Counted from the first letter of the stretch, positions 7,396 through 15,842 are shown. The stretch is DNA of 64,000 bases from Paludibacter sp. (GCF_009712605.1 NZ_WASO01000008.1:1-64000); one strand, 5' to 3'. Program-made: numbers and translations. Notes: a model not told the origin generated them from the sequence alone.

Positions 7396-9189
7396 ATGAC
7401 TCCACATACTTACTACACAGACAGGATTCTTGCTCTCGAAAACGACCTTGCACTTTTGAAGAAAAAAAGCCGTTTGTTATCATGGGCCCGCCTTGTTGCC
7501 TTTATAGGATTTACGGGCTTTCTGGTACTGTTTTTTACCGCCGGACACCACATCCCGGTGATAATAGCCTCTCTGATTTCATTAGTGGCATTTACCATTC
7601 TCGTCAACCTCAACTTCCGTCTGGAAGACAAAATCACCTTACTTTCGAACAAGATTCAGATCAACAAAGACGAACTGCTCTTTCTGGATCACAACTATCA
7701 GCACAGGGAAACCGGCAGCGAATTTGCGGTAATCAATCCTTATCTGGCGAACGATTTTGACCTGTTCGGAACAGGATCGCTCTATCAGTACATCAACAGA
7801 AGTTCGACCCGTGCCGGCAAAACAGCACTAGCAAAAGCACTTTGCACCCAAAACACGGATGCAGTTGATATACTCCGCAAACAGGCTGCTATCAGTGAAC
7901 TGTGTCAAAAGAACAATTTTATACAGGATTTTCAGGCAAACGGCAAATCGTATGAAGAAAACGGGCACGAAGCACCGGCTCTGCAATCGTGGTTGGCCGA
8001 GCCGGACGTGAACTATTCAGGTGTGGTACGAACTGCAACAGTGCTGGCATTCATAAACATACTATGGACTATGCTGGCTGCCTTCAATATCTTTACCTGG
8101 GCTTCGTTAGGCTTTCCTCTTTTTGTTTCGATACTGGTTGTTGGTAAACAAAGTAAACGCATCATAAAAGCGCATTCTCAACTGGAAAATATATCCAAAA
8201 CCTTCGCAAAATACAAAAACCTGTTCAGTCTGATTGAAGAAGAGACCTTTTCGTCGGAATATCTTCAAACCTTGCAAAAAGCGCTGTTTGTCAAAGAGCA
8301 AAAAGCCAGCGGTGCCCTGAATTCTCTTTTCCGCGTTCTGGCGTTTTTCGACATTCGGGACAACGTATTATTGGCAGCATTATTAAACGCTTTCTTCTTA
8401 TTCGACATCCATGTGTACTACCGACTGCTGCGCTGGAAAGCGATGTACAAGCAAGATGTCAACGGCTGGTTCTCAACAATGACCGAAATCGATCAGCTAA
8501 TCAGCTTTGCTACTTTTGCGTTCAACAATTCCGAACTAACCGTCTACCCGACCCTTACGCAAGACGAATTTAAGATAGTAGCATCCGACATGGGGCATCC
8601 CCTGCTGCCTCCTTCTGGTCGTGTCAATAATTCCATCACCATTTCGGGCACTCCATCGGTGGTGATCATTACCGGCGCAAATATGGCCGGCAAAAGCACC
8701 TTTCTGCGCACCGTGGCGGTCAACCTGATACTGGCAATGAACGGGGCACCGGTACCTGCAAAACAGTTTGAGTTTACTCCTTGCTCCATCTTGTCGAGCA
8801 TCAAAATACAGGATTCACTCGCAAATCACGAATCCTACTTCTATGCCGAACTGGTTCGCCTGAAGGAAATCATTGAACAGGTGGAGCAAAATCCCCGCAC
8901 GCTGGTCATTCTTGACGAAATACTGCGCGGCACCAATACCAAAGACAAACAGACGGGCTCATTAGGACTGCTGGAAAAACTCATCAGTCTGAACACGATG
9001 GTAATCATCGCCACCCACGATCTGGTAATCGGTAATATGGAGCAGAAATATCCGGATTATGTTTCCAACCATTGCTTTGAAGTGGAACTAACAGACGACC
9101 AGCTGTTTTTTGATTACAAGCTGAAGGACGGCATCAGCAAAAAACTCAACGCTTCTTTCCTGATGAAGAAAATAGAAATCATCGATTGA
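7396..9189 (+). CDS. Membrane-anchored MutS-family ATPase
   Basis: This 597-residue protein ends in a MutS-type ATPase. It has Walker A GANMAGKSTFLRT (about 427-439), the SIKIQDSLANHESYFYAELVRL signal region, Walker B LVILDEILRGTN (about 504-515) and IIATHDLVIG. It lacks the mismatch-binding and connector domains of MutS1. Instead, the N-terminal part has hydrophobic pairs at about residues 28-46 and 55-73, and again at about 212-246, so it is probably tethered to the membrane. Similar short MutS-like proteins are common in Bacteroidetes and their job is unknown; mismatch repair should not be assumed. It stands alone. The ATG at 7396 is chosen because it precedes the conserved DRILALENDLALLKKKSRLL coiled segment. 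Confidence 0.85.
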   Translation: MTPHTYYTDRILALENDLALLKKKSRLLSWARLVAFIGFTGFLVLFFTAGHHIPVIIASLISLVAFTILVNLNFRLEDKITLLSNKIQINKDELLFLDHNYQHRETGSEFAVINPYLANDFDLFGTGSLYQYINRSSTRAGKTALAKALCTQNTDAVDILRKQAAISELCQKNNFIQDFQANGKSYEENGHEAPALQSWLAEPDVNYSGVVRTATVLAFINILWTMLAAFNIFTWASLGFPLFVSILVVGKQSKRIIKAHSQLENISKTFAKYKNLFSLIEEETFSSEYLQTLQKALFVKEQKASGALNSLFRVLAFFDIRDNVLLAALLNAFFLFDIHVYYRLLRWKAMYKQDVNGWFSTMTEIDQLISFATFAFNNSELTVYPTLTQDEFKIVASDMGHPLLPPSGRVNNSITISGTPSVVIITGANMAGKSTFLRTVAVNLILAMNGAPVPAKQFEFTPCSILSSIKIQDSLANHESYFYAELVRLKEIIEQVEQNPRTLVILDEILRGTNTKDKQTGSLGLLEKLISLNTMVIIATHDLVIGNMEQKYPDYVSNHCFEVELTDDQLFFDYKLKDGISKKLNASFLMKKIEIID

Positions 9190-9616
9190 TTATTAGATAT
9201 CATACAGCTTAATTCATTTCTTAATTTTCGCATTTGACCCCTCCCCTAACCCCTCTCCCGAAGAGAGGGGAAATCTGCTAAATAAATTGAATTCTAAACA
9301 TCTCACTGTCTTGCTCCTCCTCCCCTTGGGTTGAAGATACAGACACACAGTCGTCTGTAGGAGGGGGTTGGGTCAGACGATAAATATATGACTCCGACAC
9401 GAGGTCGTCGTGAAAGGAGAGGTCTGTAATTGATATTTATATACATTTAATTGATATAATGTCTAATATTATTTTTCTGCATTTAAACTTTTTCTGTTCT
9501 TGCGAGTCAAATGTTTACAATAATTGATCGGTATTAACGTTATACAAATATCGTTCGATATGTGCCAAACGAGAAGAGAGTTCCTTTTAATGTTTCTAAT
9601 CGCTAAACAAAAGAGT
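9190..9616. other. Repeat-containing gap
   Basis: It holds CCCCTCTCCCGAAGAGAGGGG near 9250, a TCCTCC-rich stretch, and the second copy of the 59-base repeat (listed separately). No gene is supported before the start at 9617. Confidence 0.6.
9364..9424. repeat. Interspersed repeat, copy 2 (pairs with 929-987)
   Basis: It shares GGTTGGGTCAGACGATAAAT, GACTCCGACACG and GGAGAGGTC with copy 1, in the same orientation, with scattered substitutions. Confidence 0.85.
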
Positions 9617-9934
9617 ATGAATACCTTTTTGATAGAATTACCCTATGTTTTGGTACCTGTGGCAATGACAATGGTTTATCGCAATGTGAATTATTCGCTC
9701 CGGGAATATACCTTTTATGGAACCGGCATTCTGATTTTTTTATACCCTATTCTGCTTGTATTTACAGAAAATGCACTGAGAGTCAACATCTCCACTCCAC
9801 TAATTGACCGCCATCTATTCGTGTATTTTCTTATAAATACACTATTCTTTGTTCCTCTCGCGCTTTTATTGCAACTCATTTTTAACGCCATCTTTTTGCA
9901 TAACGAAGAAAATGAATGGAACGAAATTGAGTAA
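9617..9934 (+). CDS. Small integral membrane protein
   Basis: I do not recognise this 105-residue protein. It has three hydrophobic segments (about residues 4-17, 32-50 and 68-95) and a charged C-terminus ending NEENEWNEIE. The frame is open from a TTG at 9524 and has other ATGs at 9560 and 9590. I chose ATG 9617 because the upstream residues are polar and irregular, while MNTFLIELPYVLVPVA begins a plausible first helix. A terminator follows at 9957-9991, which supports a real transcription unit. Confidence 0.55.
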   Translation: MNTFLIELPYVLVPVAMTMVYRNVNYSLREYTFYGTGILIFLYPILLVFTENALRVNISTPLIDRHLFVYFLINTLFFVPLALLLQLIFNAIFLHNEENEWNEIE

Positions 9935-9956
9935 TGTTTTTCTTACACAAAACGAC

Positions 9957-9991
9957 AAAGGAGCTGCTTTCGCAACTCCTTTATTGTTTTA
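9957..9991 (+). terminator. Terminator of the small membrane protein gene
   Basis: AAAGGAG (9957-9963) pairs with CTCCTTT (9976-9982); the inner bases TGC and GCA extend the stem imperfectly. TTATTGTTTT follows. Confidence 0.75.
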
Positions 9992-10047
9992 AATTTTCTG
10001 CTTGATCTCAGGAACACAAGTTATATTCAATTCAAAAGGACCTCCGG

Positions 10048-11160
10048 TTAATTTTTCTTTTTATAGCTTAATACAGCCCAGGTATTAAAGGCAAGAGCAA
10101 AACCGACAAGCGCGCCCAACTGAGGCAGCATATCTGCGATACCACTTCCTTTGAGATAAACAAGCCGCATTACCTGCATAAAATATTTCAACGGGTTAAA
10201 TATCGTAATGGTTTGAGCCCACTGCGGCATACTGCTAACAGGCGTAAACAGTCCGCTCAGCATAATGAGCACCATGATAAAGAAATACATCACAAACATG
10301 GCCTGTTGAATCGTGTCGGAATAGTTGGAAATGACCAGTCCGAATCCCGAAATACCCAACACGTAAATGGCCGCAAAAAGGTAAATGGTGCTGAAGTGCC
10401 CGGCTGGCGCAAGACCGTACACGAGCCATGCCACCCCAAAACTCACGGTAATCACCAACGACCCTATAATCCAGAAGGGCAACAACTTTGCGACAATAAA
10501 CGTAAACTTCGGAACCGGGGTCACGTTGATCTGCTCCATGGTACCGGCTTCCTTTTCATTGACGATGTTAAGAGCTGGCATAAATCCGCACAACATAGTA
10601 AGCACCATCACCATCAGCGCCGGAACCATAAACACCTTGTAGTTAAGATTAGGATTGAATCGATAATAGGGTACTATATCAATCGTCGGCGTAATGGAAG
10701 CCCTGCTTATCTGTCCCGATTCCCTGCGCAAATCGGATGCAAACCCATTAATAATATTGGCCAGATAACCGGTGCTAAGACCGCCCTTCGTTCCATTCAC
10801 GGTATTGGCAGCCACCAGCAGCTTGGCATGTTGATCCCGCTCCAGTTCCTTTTCAAACCGGGGAGGTATTTCCAAAACCACATCGGCATTGTTCTTCTCA
10901 ATACTCTTCACAGCCTGATCATAACCGGGCGAAACATCCGTCAGTCGGAAATAACCAGAAGAGACAATTTTCTGAGTCAGCCGTTGAGAGAAACTACTAT
11001 GGTCGTGATCGACAATACTGAGATTAATATTGCTGATTTCGAAGTTGGCCGCCCAGGGAAACACCAGCAAAACCATGACGGGAAACATCACAATCATGCG
11101 TGGCAAAAAAGGATTGCGCAACAATTGTTTGAATTCTTTTTCGATTAAAAAACGTAGCAT
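10048..11160 (-). CDS. ABC-2 type permease (YbhR-like)
   Basis: This 370-residue integral membrane protein is the second ABC-2 permease of the efflux operon. It has one N-terminal helix (about 22-40), a large periplasmic domain (about 41-175) and five C-terminal helices. The segment EKEAGTMEQINVTPVPKFTFIVAKLLPFW (about 202-230) is the diagnostic ABC-2 coupling region of the YbhR/YhhJ type. It starts 5 bases after the stop of the other permease gene, so the two are co-transcribed and probably form a heterodimer with the two ATPases. The E. coli relative exports cationic compounds and xenobiotics; the substrate here is unknown. Confidence 0.92.
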   Translation of the reverse strand: MLRFLIEKEFKQLLRNPFLPRMIVMFPVMVLLVFPWAANFEISNINLSIVDHDHSSFSQRLTQKIVSSGYFRLTDVSPGYDQAVKSIEKNNADVVLEIPPRFEKELERDQHAKLLVAANTVNGTKGGLSTGYLANIINGFASDLRRESGQISRASITPTIDIVPYYRFNPNLNYKVFMVPALMVMVLTMLCGFMPALNIVNEKEAGTMEQINVTPVPKFTFIVAKLLPFWIIGSLVITVSFGVAWLVYGLAPAGHFSTIYLFAAIYVLGISGFGLVISNYSDTIQQAMFVMYFFIMVLIMLSGLFTPVSSMPQWAQTITIFNPLKYFMQVMRLVYLKGSGIADMLPQLGALVGFALAFNTWAVLSYKKKN

Positions 11161-11165
11161 ATCAA

Positions 11166-12341
11166 TTATTCTAATCTGATTTTAAACTTCTTCATGCTGA
11201 CAGTGATCAGTACAACTACCATCACAAAAAGCACTGTCACCTCTTTGCCCACGGCTGCAATCCCTACCCCTTTAATCATCAAGCCTTTTACTGCCGAAAT
11301 ATACCAACGTGCCGGAATTATGTTGGAAATACCCTGAAGGATTGCCGGCATGTTTTCAATCGGATAAATCATTCCTGACAAAAGAATAACCGGCAGCATC
11401 AATCCCATGGCAGATGCCAGCATAGCGGCCATTTGAGAGCTCACCAGCGTGGAGACGAGCAACCCGATGGAAAGCGAGACAAAGATGAATAGCAGCGACA
11501 CAACAAACAACCATATAAGACTGCCGGCAACCGGTACATTGAGGACGAAAACCGCCAGCAGTAATACTGTGATAAGATTGATGGCCGACAAAGTGAAATA
11601 CGGAACAGCCTTGGCCAGAATAATATAGATCGGTTTCATGGGCGACACCAGCAGAATCTCCATCGTACCCATCTCCTTTTCGCGCACAATGGCAATAGAG
11701 GTCATCATGGCACAAATCAGCATCAAAATCATACCCAGCACTCCCGGCACAAAGTTGTAGGCCGCTTTCATCTGAGGATTATAAAGCAACTTAACCTCGG
11801 GTTGAATCTGGTACGGAACCTTATGTTGCTCCATCAACTCCTGCTGATAGTCGCCAATAATGGAGGAAGCATATTGCACTAACTGCGTAGCCGTATTGGG
11901 ATCGGTAGCGTCGGTCAGTAGTTGTAACTGAGCTTTGCCGGTATGCTGCAAGTTCTCGTTAAACCGTTCGTCAAATACGACGGCCATACTGATATTGCCA
12001 TCCTGAAAAGCATGTGTCAGCTCCTGTTGGCTTTTCACATAGCGTACAACGGTAAAATACTGGCTTGCATCAAGTTGATTAATAATTCGCCGGGAGGCAA
12101 CATCATTCGAAGGATCGAGTACTACCACTTTGGCATTTTTCACTTCGTTGGTAATAGCAAAACCAAACAAAATCAGCTGTATGATGGGCATTCCCAACAA
12201 TATGAGCATTGTTCGCTTGTCACGAAAAATATGGTAGAATTCCTTCCTGACAAAGACAAGGAAAACGCTTCGGTTAATTAATAATGAACAATTAGTAATT
12301 AACAATCGAATGGGGTGTATTATGAGGTTGAATAATTTCAT
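11166..12341 (-). CDS. ABC-2 type permease (YbhS-like)
   Basis: This 391-residue permease partners with the next gene. It has an N-terminal helix (about 44-62), a periplasmic domain (about 63-195) and five helices in the C-terminal half. The diagnostic EKEMGTMEILLVSPMKPIYIILAKAVPYF lies around 240-268, and AMGLMLPVILLSGMIYPIENMP is typical of the subfamily. The usual start of the family, FVRKEFYHIFRDKRTM, begins near residue 30. The extra N-terminal stretch, including LLITNCSLLINR, is encoded by a dispersed short repeat (12274-12306), so the functional start may be internal or the protein carries a repeat-derived extension. Confidence 0.92.
   Translation of the reverse strand: MKLFNLIIHPIRLLITNCSLLINRSVFLVFVRKEFYHIFRDKRTMLILLGMPIIQLILFGFAITNEVKNAKVVVLDPSNDVASRRIINQLDASQYFTVVRYVKSQQELTHAFQDGNISMAVVFDERFNENLQHTGKAQLQLLTDATDPNTATQLVQYASSIIGDYQQELMEQHKVPYQIQPEVKLLYNPQMKAAYNFVPGVLGMILMLICAMMTSIAIVREKEMGTMEILLVSPMKPIYIILAKAVPYFTLSAINLITVLLLAVFVLNVPVAGSLIWLFVVSLLFIFVSLSIGLLVSTLVSSQMAAMLASAMGLMLPVILLSGMIYPIENMPAILQGISNIIPARWYISAVKGLMIKGVGIAAVGKEVTVLFVMVVVLITVSMKKFKIRLE
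12274..12306. repeat. Short AATTG-type repeat inside the YbhS-like gene
   Basis: A 33-base unit built from TAATTA, AACAATTAG and TAATTAACAAT blocks lies in the first 25 codons of the permease gene. Similar units lie at 12686-12708, 13439-13472, 13884-13914 and 14006-14043. Confidence 0.7.
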
Positions 12342-12468
12342 TAGGCTGTAATCTTGTTTATTTTCTTCTTGGAAGAATTAAAATGCATATGATTTATCTT
12401 TGACAACATTATCTGTCTTCATGATGCAGCATTATTAATTATTATGAGTATTTGATATTTTTCCTAAC

Positions 12469-12648
12469 GGCTTGAAAAGCCTCATTTTCATAACCGCAGG
12501 TCGTGACCTGCGCGTAAGCATAACTTTAACTTACACGACCTGAAAGGTCGGACTATACTAAAAGTAAAGCCTTTCAGGCATAGGAGAACGGGGCATTGAC
12601 AATCCGTAAGCCATTGGCATACGGTTATGAAAATGACGCCTTTCAGGC
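12469..12648. repeat. 180-bp structured repeat, copy 2 (pairs with 5310-5491)
   Basis: It has the same order of elements as copy 1: GGCTTGAAAAGCC, CATAACCGCAGGTC/GACCTG, CGACCTGAAAGGTCG, GCCTTTCAGGC, CCGTA...TACGG and a final GCCTTTCAGGC. It splits the efflux operon, lying in the 359-base gap between the second ATPase gene and the first permease gene. The rest of that gap (12342-12468) shows nothing else I recognise. Confidence 0.85.
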
Positions 12649-12685
12649 GATATGAAACTAAAGCCAGTGACATATCAGATAATCA

Positions 12686-12708
12686 TTTAATTATCAATTA
12701 CTAATTGT
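12686..12708. repeat. Short AATTG-type repeat at the end of the second ATPase gene
   Basis: TTTAATTATCAATTACTAATTG spans the stop codon of the ATPase gene at 12701-12703. It belongs to the same family as the units at 12274 and 13884. Confidence 0.6.
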
Positions 12709-13501
12709 CGCTTCTCGTGGCATTACGGGCTAAGCGGTGAAAAACGCTATCCATAGTATCAGCTTCAAACTGCCGTTTCAGATTACCGGGGGTATCAAGC
12801 GCCTTTATTTGACCGTCAACCATAATAGAAACACGGTTACAATATTCAGCTTCATCCATATAGTGCGTTGTCACAAAAACAGTTATCCCCTCCGACGTTG
12901 CTTCATAAATCAATTCCCAAAACTGTCGGCGCGTCACCGGATCGACGCCTCCTGTGGGTTCGTCCAGAAAAACAACTTTCGGTTGATGAAATATAGAAAC
13001 CGAAAAAGCGAGCTTCTGTTTCCAGCCAAGCGGAAGCTCTTTGACCAGAGTATTCCTTTCGGAAGTAAAATTGAGGCGTTGCAATAACGCGTCTGTCTTT
13101 TGAGCAATCTCTTTATCGCGCATCCCGTAAATACCGGCAAACAAGCGAATATTTTCCCATACTTTCAGGTCGTTGTAGAGCGAAAACTTCTGGCTCATGT
13201 AACCGATACTTGCTTTCACCTGCTCGACTTCTTTATCTATATCAAAACCGGCCACACGTCCATGGCCTTCGGTGGGTTTGCTCAGTCCGCAGAGCATTCG
13301 CATAGCAGTGGTTTTCCCTGCTCCGTTGGCTCCAAGGAAACCGAAAATTTCGCCCTGATGTACGTCGAAAGTGATGTGGTCGACAGCAGTAAAATTGCCG
13401 AAGCGTTTTACAAGGCTGTTAACCTGAATCACGCGCTCCAATTGAGAATGGACAATGGAGAATGGAGAATTAGAACCGGGAGTTGTGATATTTTTTGTCA
13501 T
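12701..13501 (-). CDS. ABC transporter ATPase (second half of YbhF equivalent)
   Basis: This 266-residue protein is a complete ABC ATPase: Walker A GANGAGKTT (about 54-62), Q-loop MSQKFSLY, a degenerate signature region VKELPLGWKQKLAFSVSI, Walker B VVFLDEPTGGVDP (about 162-174) and H-loop TTHYMDEAEYC. The usual LSGGQ is replaced by LPLGW, as in C-terminal halves of YbhF-type double ATPases, so it probably pairs asymmetrically with the ATPase encoded at 13912-14844. Residues about 9-24 (SNSPFSIVHSQLE) are encoded by a short dispersed repeat at 13439-13472 and look like an insertion ahead of the normal start VIQVNSLVKRFG. Confidence 0.92.
   Translation of the reverse strand: MTKNITTPGSNSPFSIVHSQLERVIQVNSLVKRFGNFTAVDHITFDVHQGEIFGFLGANGAGKTTAMRMLCGLSKPTEGHGRVAGFDIDKEVEQVKASIGYMSQKFSLYNDLKVWENIRLFAGIYGMRDKEIAQKTDALLQRLNFTSERNTLVKELPLGWKQKLAFSVSIFHQPKVVFLDEPTGGVDPVTRRQFWELIYEATSEGITVFVTTHYMDEAEYCNRVSIMVDGQIKALDTPGNLKRQFEADTMDSVFHRLARNATRSDN
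13439..13472. repeat. Short repeat inside the second ATPase gene
   Basis: The unit CAATTGAGAATGGACAATGG plus AGAATGGAGAATTAG encodes NSPFSIVHSQL in the N-terminal tail of the ATPase. Confidence 0.65.
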
Positions 13502-13513
13502 ATAAAACTTGTA

Positions 13514-13873
13514 CTATCTAATATTGTTTTCTTTTGAAGATCTGACAATGCTTATCAGTAGTCGTACTATTTCCCGACAATCTGTTATTATAGACGTAAA
13601 CACATTATCATTCATAAAGTCACTATCATGCAATAACATCAGCCAATATTCGGTTTCGTTGGCCTCTTTCAGAGCCACATTCATTTTATTTATAAAATCG
13701 GCTTTTGACTGTGCATGTTCCGACTCTTTTATCAAAGCTCCAATGGCAGTGCCACTTCGAAGTAATTGCTTAGACATAACAAATTCATGTTGATCTTGAT
13801 ACAAAAACTTATACGCCTTGACAATGCGTAATGCAAAGGCATATGCCTTGACCATGACAATATTTTCTCTCAT
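13514..13873 (-). CDS. Four-helix-bundle protein (23S rRNA intervening-sequence/Avd-like family)
   Basis: This 119-residue, mostly helical protein matches the four-helix-bundle family once called S23 or 23S rRNA intervening-sequence protein. Family marks are the early AYAFALRIVKAYKFL helix, SKQLLRSGTAIGALIKESEHAQSKADFINKMNVALKEANETEYWL in the middle and a final hydrophobic helix. The family is also related to the Avd accessory protein of diversity-generating retroelements, but no reverse transcriptase is present here. The gene sits exactly between the two ATPase genes of the efflux operon, 12 bases before the second ATPase start, and is flanked by short repeats (13884-13914 and 13439-13472), which suggests insertion as a small unit. 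Its function is unknown. Confidence 0.85.
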   Translation of the reverse strand: MRENIVMVKAYAFALRIVKAYKFLYQDQHEFVMSKQLLRSGTAIGALIKESEHAQSKADFINKMNVALKEANETEYWLMLLHDSDFMNDNVFTSIITDCREIVRLLISIVRSSKENNIR

Positions 13874-13883
13874 ATTGTTCTAT

Positions 13884-13914
13884 AATTTAATTGTTCATTC
13901 TCAATTGTCAATTA
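13884..13914. repeat. Short AATTG-type repeat between first ATPase and four-helix gene
   Basis: TAATTTAATTGTTCATTC and TCAATTGTCAATTATTTCAG overlap the end of the first ATPase gene; the ATPase stop codon lies inside the unit. Confidence 0.65.
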
Positions 13915-14844
13915 TTTCAGCAAGTCCATAAAACAATCTTCAATGGTAGCGCCGGCAGGTCTGATCACAATGTCTGAATGCCCTCGCTCAGAAAGATACA
14001 TTTTCAAATTATCAATTGTCAATTGTTCGTTGTCAATTGTCACGTGGTGAGTATCACCAAATGCAAAACAGCTACCGATTGCCGGATACTCCCTTAAATC
14101 AGTTAAAAGAGTGTGCATATTGCGACTTTGCACCGTCCACAGAATCTTACCAAACTGACTGGTGATATTTCCAGGAGTGTCTATTTTCAGGATTTTCCCA
14201 TTGTTAATGAGCGCAATACGATCACAAAGACTCGCTTCATCCATGTAAGGCGTCGAAACAAGAATGGTAATCCCTTCCTGCTTGAGTTTTTTCAGTATCT
14301 CCCAAAATTCTTTTCGGGAAACAGGATCAACACCTGTAGTAGGTTCATCGAGAAACAAAACCGACGGACGGTGAATCAACGCACAACTTAAAGCCAGTTT
14401 CTGCTTCATTCCACCCGACAATGCTCCTGCACGACGCTTTTTGAAGGGTTCAATCTGGCAATAGATGTCCTTTATAAGGTCGTAATTCTCTTCAATGGTG
14501 GTATTGAACACAGATGCAAAAAAAGTAAGGTTCTCTTCCACACTCAAATCCTGATACAGCGAAAACCGCCCCGGCATATACCCCACTCGCTTGCGAATTT
14601 CTTTGTAATCCTTCACCACATCGTAACCATCTACCGTCGCAGAACCGTTTTCCGGCAATAAAAGAGTGGTAAGAATGCGAAACAAGGTAGTTTTTCCGGC
14701 TCCGTCAGGTCCTATGATTCCGAAGAGTTCCCCGGGATTCACCTCAAAGCTGACATCCTGCAACGCCGCTATCTTCTTGTAGCTTTTATTCAGTGAGCGA
14801 CACTGAACAGGGATCATTGCTTGTATATTGTTTTGTAAAGACAT
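13912..14844 (-). CDS. ABC transporter ATPase (first half of YbhF equivalent)
   Basis: This 310-residue ATPase has Walker A GPDGAGKTT (about 43-51), Q-loop MPGRFSLY, an intact signature ALSGGMKQKLALSCALI (about 138-154), Walker B VLFLDEPTTGVDP and H-loop STPYMDEASLC. The intact signature contrasts with the degenerate one of the partner ATPase, as expected for an asymmetric pair. The C-terminal extension (about 225-310) is the usual regulatory tail of the YbhF group. Within it, VTIDNEQLTIDNLK is encoded by a dispersed short repeat (14006-14043), apparently tolerated in frame. It follows the hlyD gene by 42 bases. Confidence 0.93.
   Translation of the reverse strand: MSLQNNIQAMIPVQCRSLNKSYKKIAALQDVSFEVNPGELFGIIGPDGAGKTTLFRILTTLLLPENGSATVDGYDVVKDYKEIRKRVGYMPGRFSLYQDLSVEENLTFFASVFNTTIEENYDLIKDIYCQIEPFKKRRAGALSGGMKQKLALSCALIHRPSVLFLDEPTTGVDPVSRKEFWEILKKLKQEGITILVSTPYMDEASLCDRIALINNGKILKIDTPGNITSQFGKILWTVQSRNMHTLLTDLREYPAIGSCFAFGDTHHVTIDNEQLTIDNLKMYLSERGHSDIVIRPAGATIEDCFMDLLK
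14006..14043. repeat. Short AATTG-type repeat inside the first ATPase gene
   Basis: The unit contains ATTATCAATTGTCAATTG followed by TTCGTTGTCAATTGTCAC. It is in frame and encodes the peptide TIDNEQLTIDN. Confidence 0.75.
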
Positions 14845-14886
14845 AAAAGATCAATTTGAAAAATCCAATCTCTTCAAATTTTCAAA

Positions 14887-15798
14887 TCAGTTGAATTTAA
14901 CCTCTCCGTACATACCTATTTTGATCAGGCCGTCATTTTTTACGGCAATCTTTACAGCATACACCAGGTTTGCACGCTCGTCTTTCGTCTGGATGGTCTT
15001 TGGCGTAAATTCTGCTTTATCAGAAATCCATTCAATCTTGCCGGAATACTCTTTCATATCATTGTCTCCCTTATCGATATACACCTTCACCGTCTGGCCC
15101 AGTTTAATTTCCGAAAGCTGACCATTTGTGACATAAGCGCGTAATTTCATATTGCCCGTGTCTGCAATTTTATAAAGAGGCTTGCCCTGAGCAGTAACCT
15201 CATTCGGTTCAACGTATTTGGTAAGTACCGTGCCTGAAAGAGGATTCACAATACGGCATTTTGCAAGCTGGTCGTTCAGCTGGTCAATTTGAGCACGGAA
15301 TGCAGCCGCATCTTCAATCATTCCACGATCGGAAGTGGAAAGCGATGACTGTTGTGCTATCAGTTGTTTTTCCAGCACTGCCAGTCCGGAATTAATATCG
15401 TCAAGCTGTTTTTGATTCGCGGCACCTGCCTTTACCAGATTTTCAAAACGGTGCTTTTCGGTTTTCTGCGTTGCAATTTGCTGCTGGAGTGAAGCGATTT
15501 GCTTGCTGATTTCCGGACGGCGACTTTGTACGGCCTGCACGCTTGCGAGTAACTGTTTTTTCTTCAGGTAAAGCTGGGTACTATCAATTGTACCGATAAG
15601 CTGACCGGCTTCCAGAGAACTGCCTTCTTCCGCGGTGAAAGAAAGAATTTTACCATTGGCTTCGGATGAAACAATCACCTCGGTGGCCTCAAACGTTCCG
15701 GAGGCATCCGATTGAATTTTAGAACCGTGGCACGATGTTAATCCCGTTGCCAAAGAAAGCGTTGCAACAAGAATGAAGAGTAACTTCTTAGTTTCCAT
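14887..15798 (-). CDS. HlyD/YbhG-type periplasmic adaptor lipoprotein
   Basis: The 303-residue protein is the membrane fusion (adaptor) subunit linking the ABC transporter to TolC. It has a lipoprotein signal with lipobox LTSC (Cys about residue 23), then the barrel-sandwich half VIVSSEANGKILSFTAEEGSSLEAGQLIG. A long coiled-coil hairpin (about 78-165) has many Gln and Lys, and the second half-motif CRIVNPLSGTVLTKYVEPNEV and a beta-barrel domain follow. The length and order match YbhG. It lies 44 bases after tolC and before the ATPase genes in the same operon. Confidence 0.93.
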   Translation of the reverse strand: METKKLLFILVATLSLATGLTSCHGSKIQSDASGTFEATEVIVSSEANGKILSFTAEEGSSLEAGQLIGTIDSTQLYLKKKQLLASVQAVQSRRPEISKQIASLQQQIATQKTEKHRFENLVKAGAANQKQLDDINSGLAVLEKQLIAQQSSLSTSDRGMIEDAAAFRAQIDQLNDQLAKCRIVNPLSGTVLTKYVEPNEVTAQGKPLYKIADTGNMKLRAYVTNGQLSEIKLGQTVKVYIDKGDNDMKEYSGKIEWISDKAEFTPKTIQTKDERANLVYAVKIAVKNDGLIKIGMYGEVKFN

Positions 15799-15842
15799 AT
15801 TATTCTATTTTCTATTGTTTATTTCAAAAGCAAAATATAAGC

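Noticed and set aside
10213-11148. 311-codon plus-strand ORF
   Set aside because: It is antisense to the YbhR-like permease gene, and its His/Gln/Asn-rich translation is a typical shadow of a membrane protein gene.
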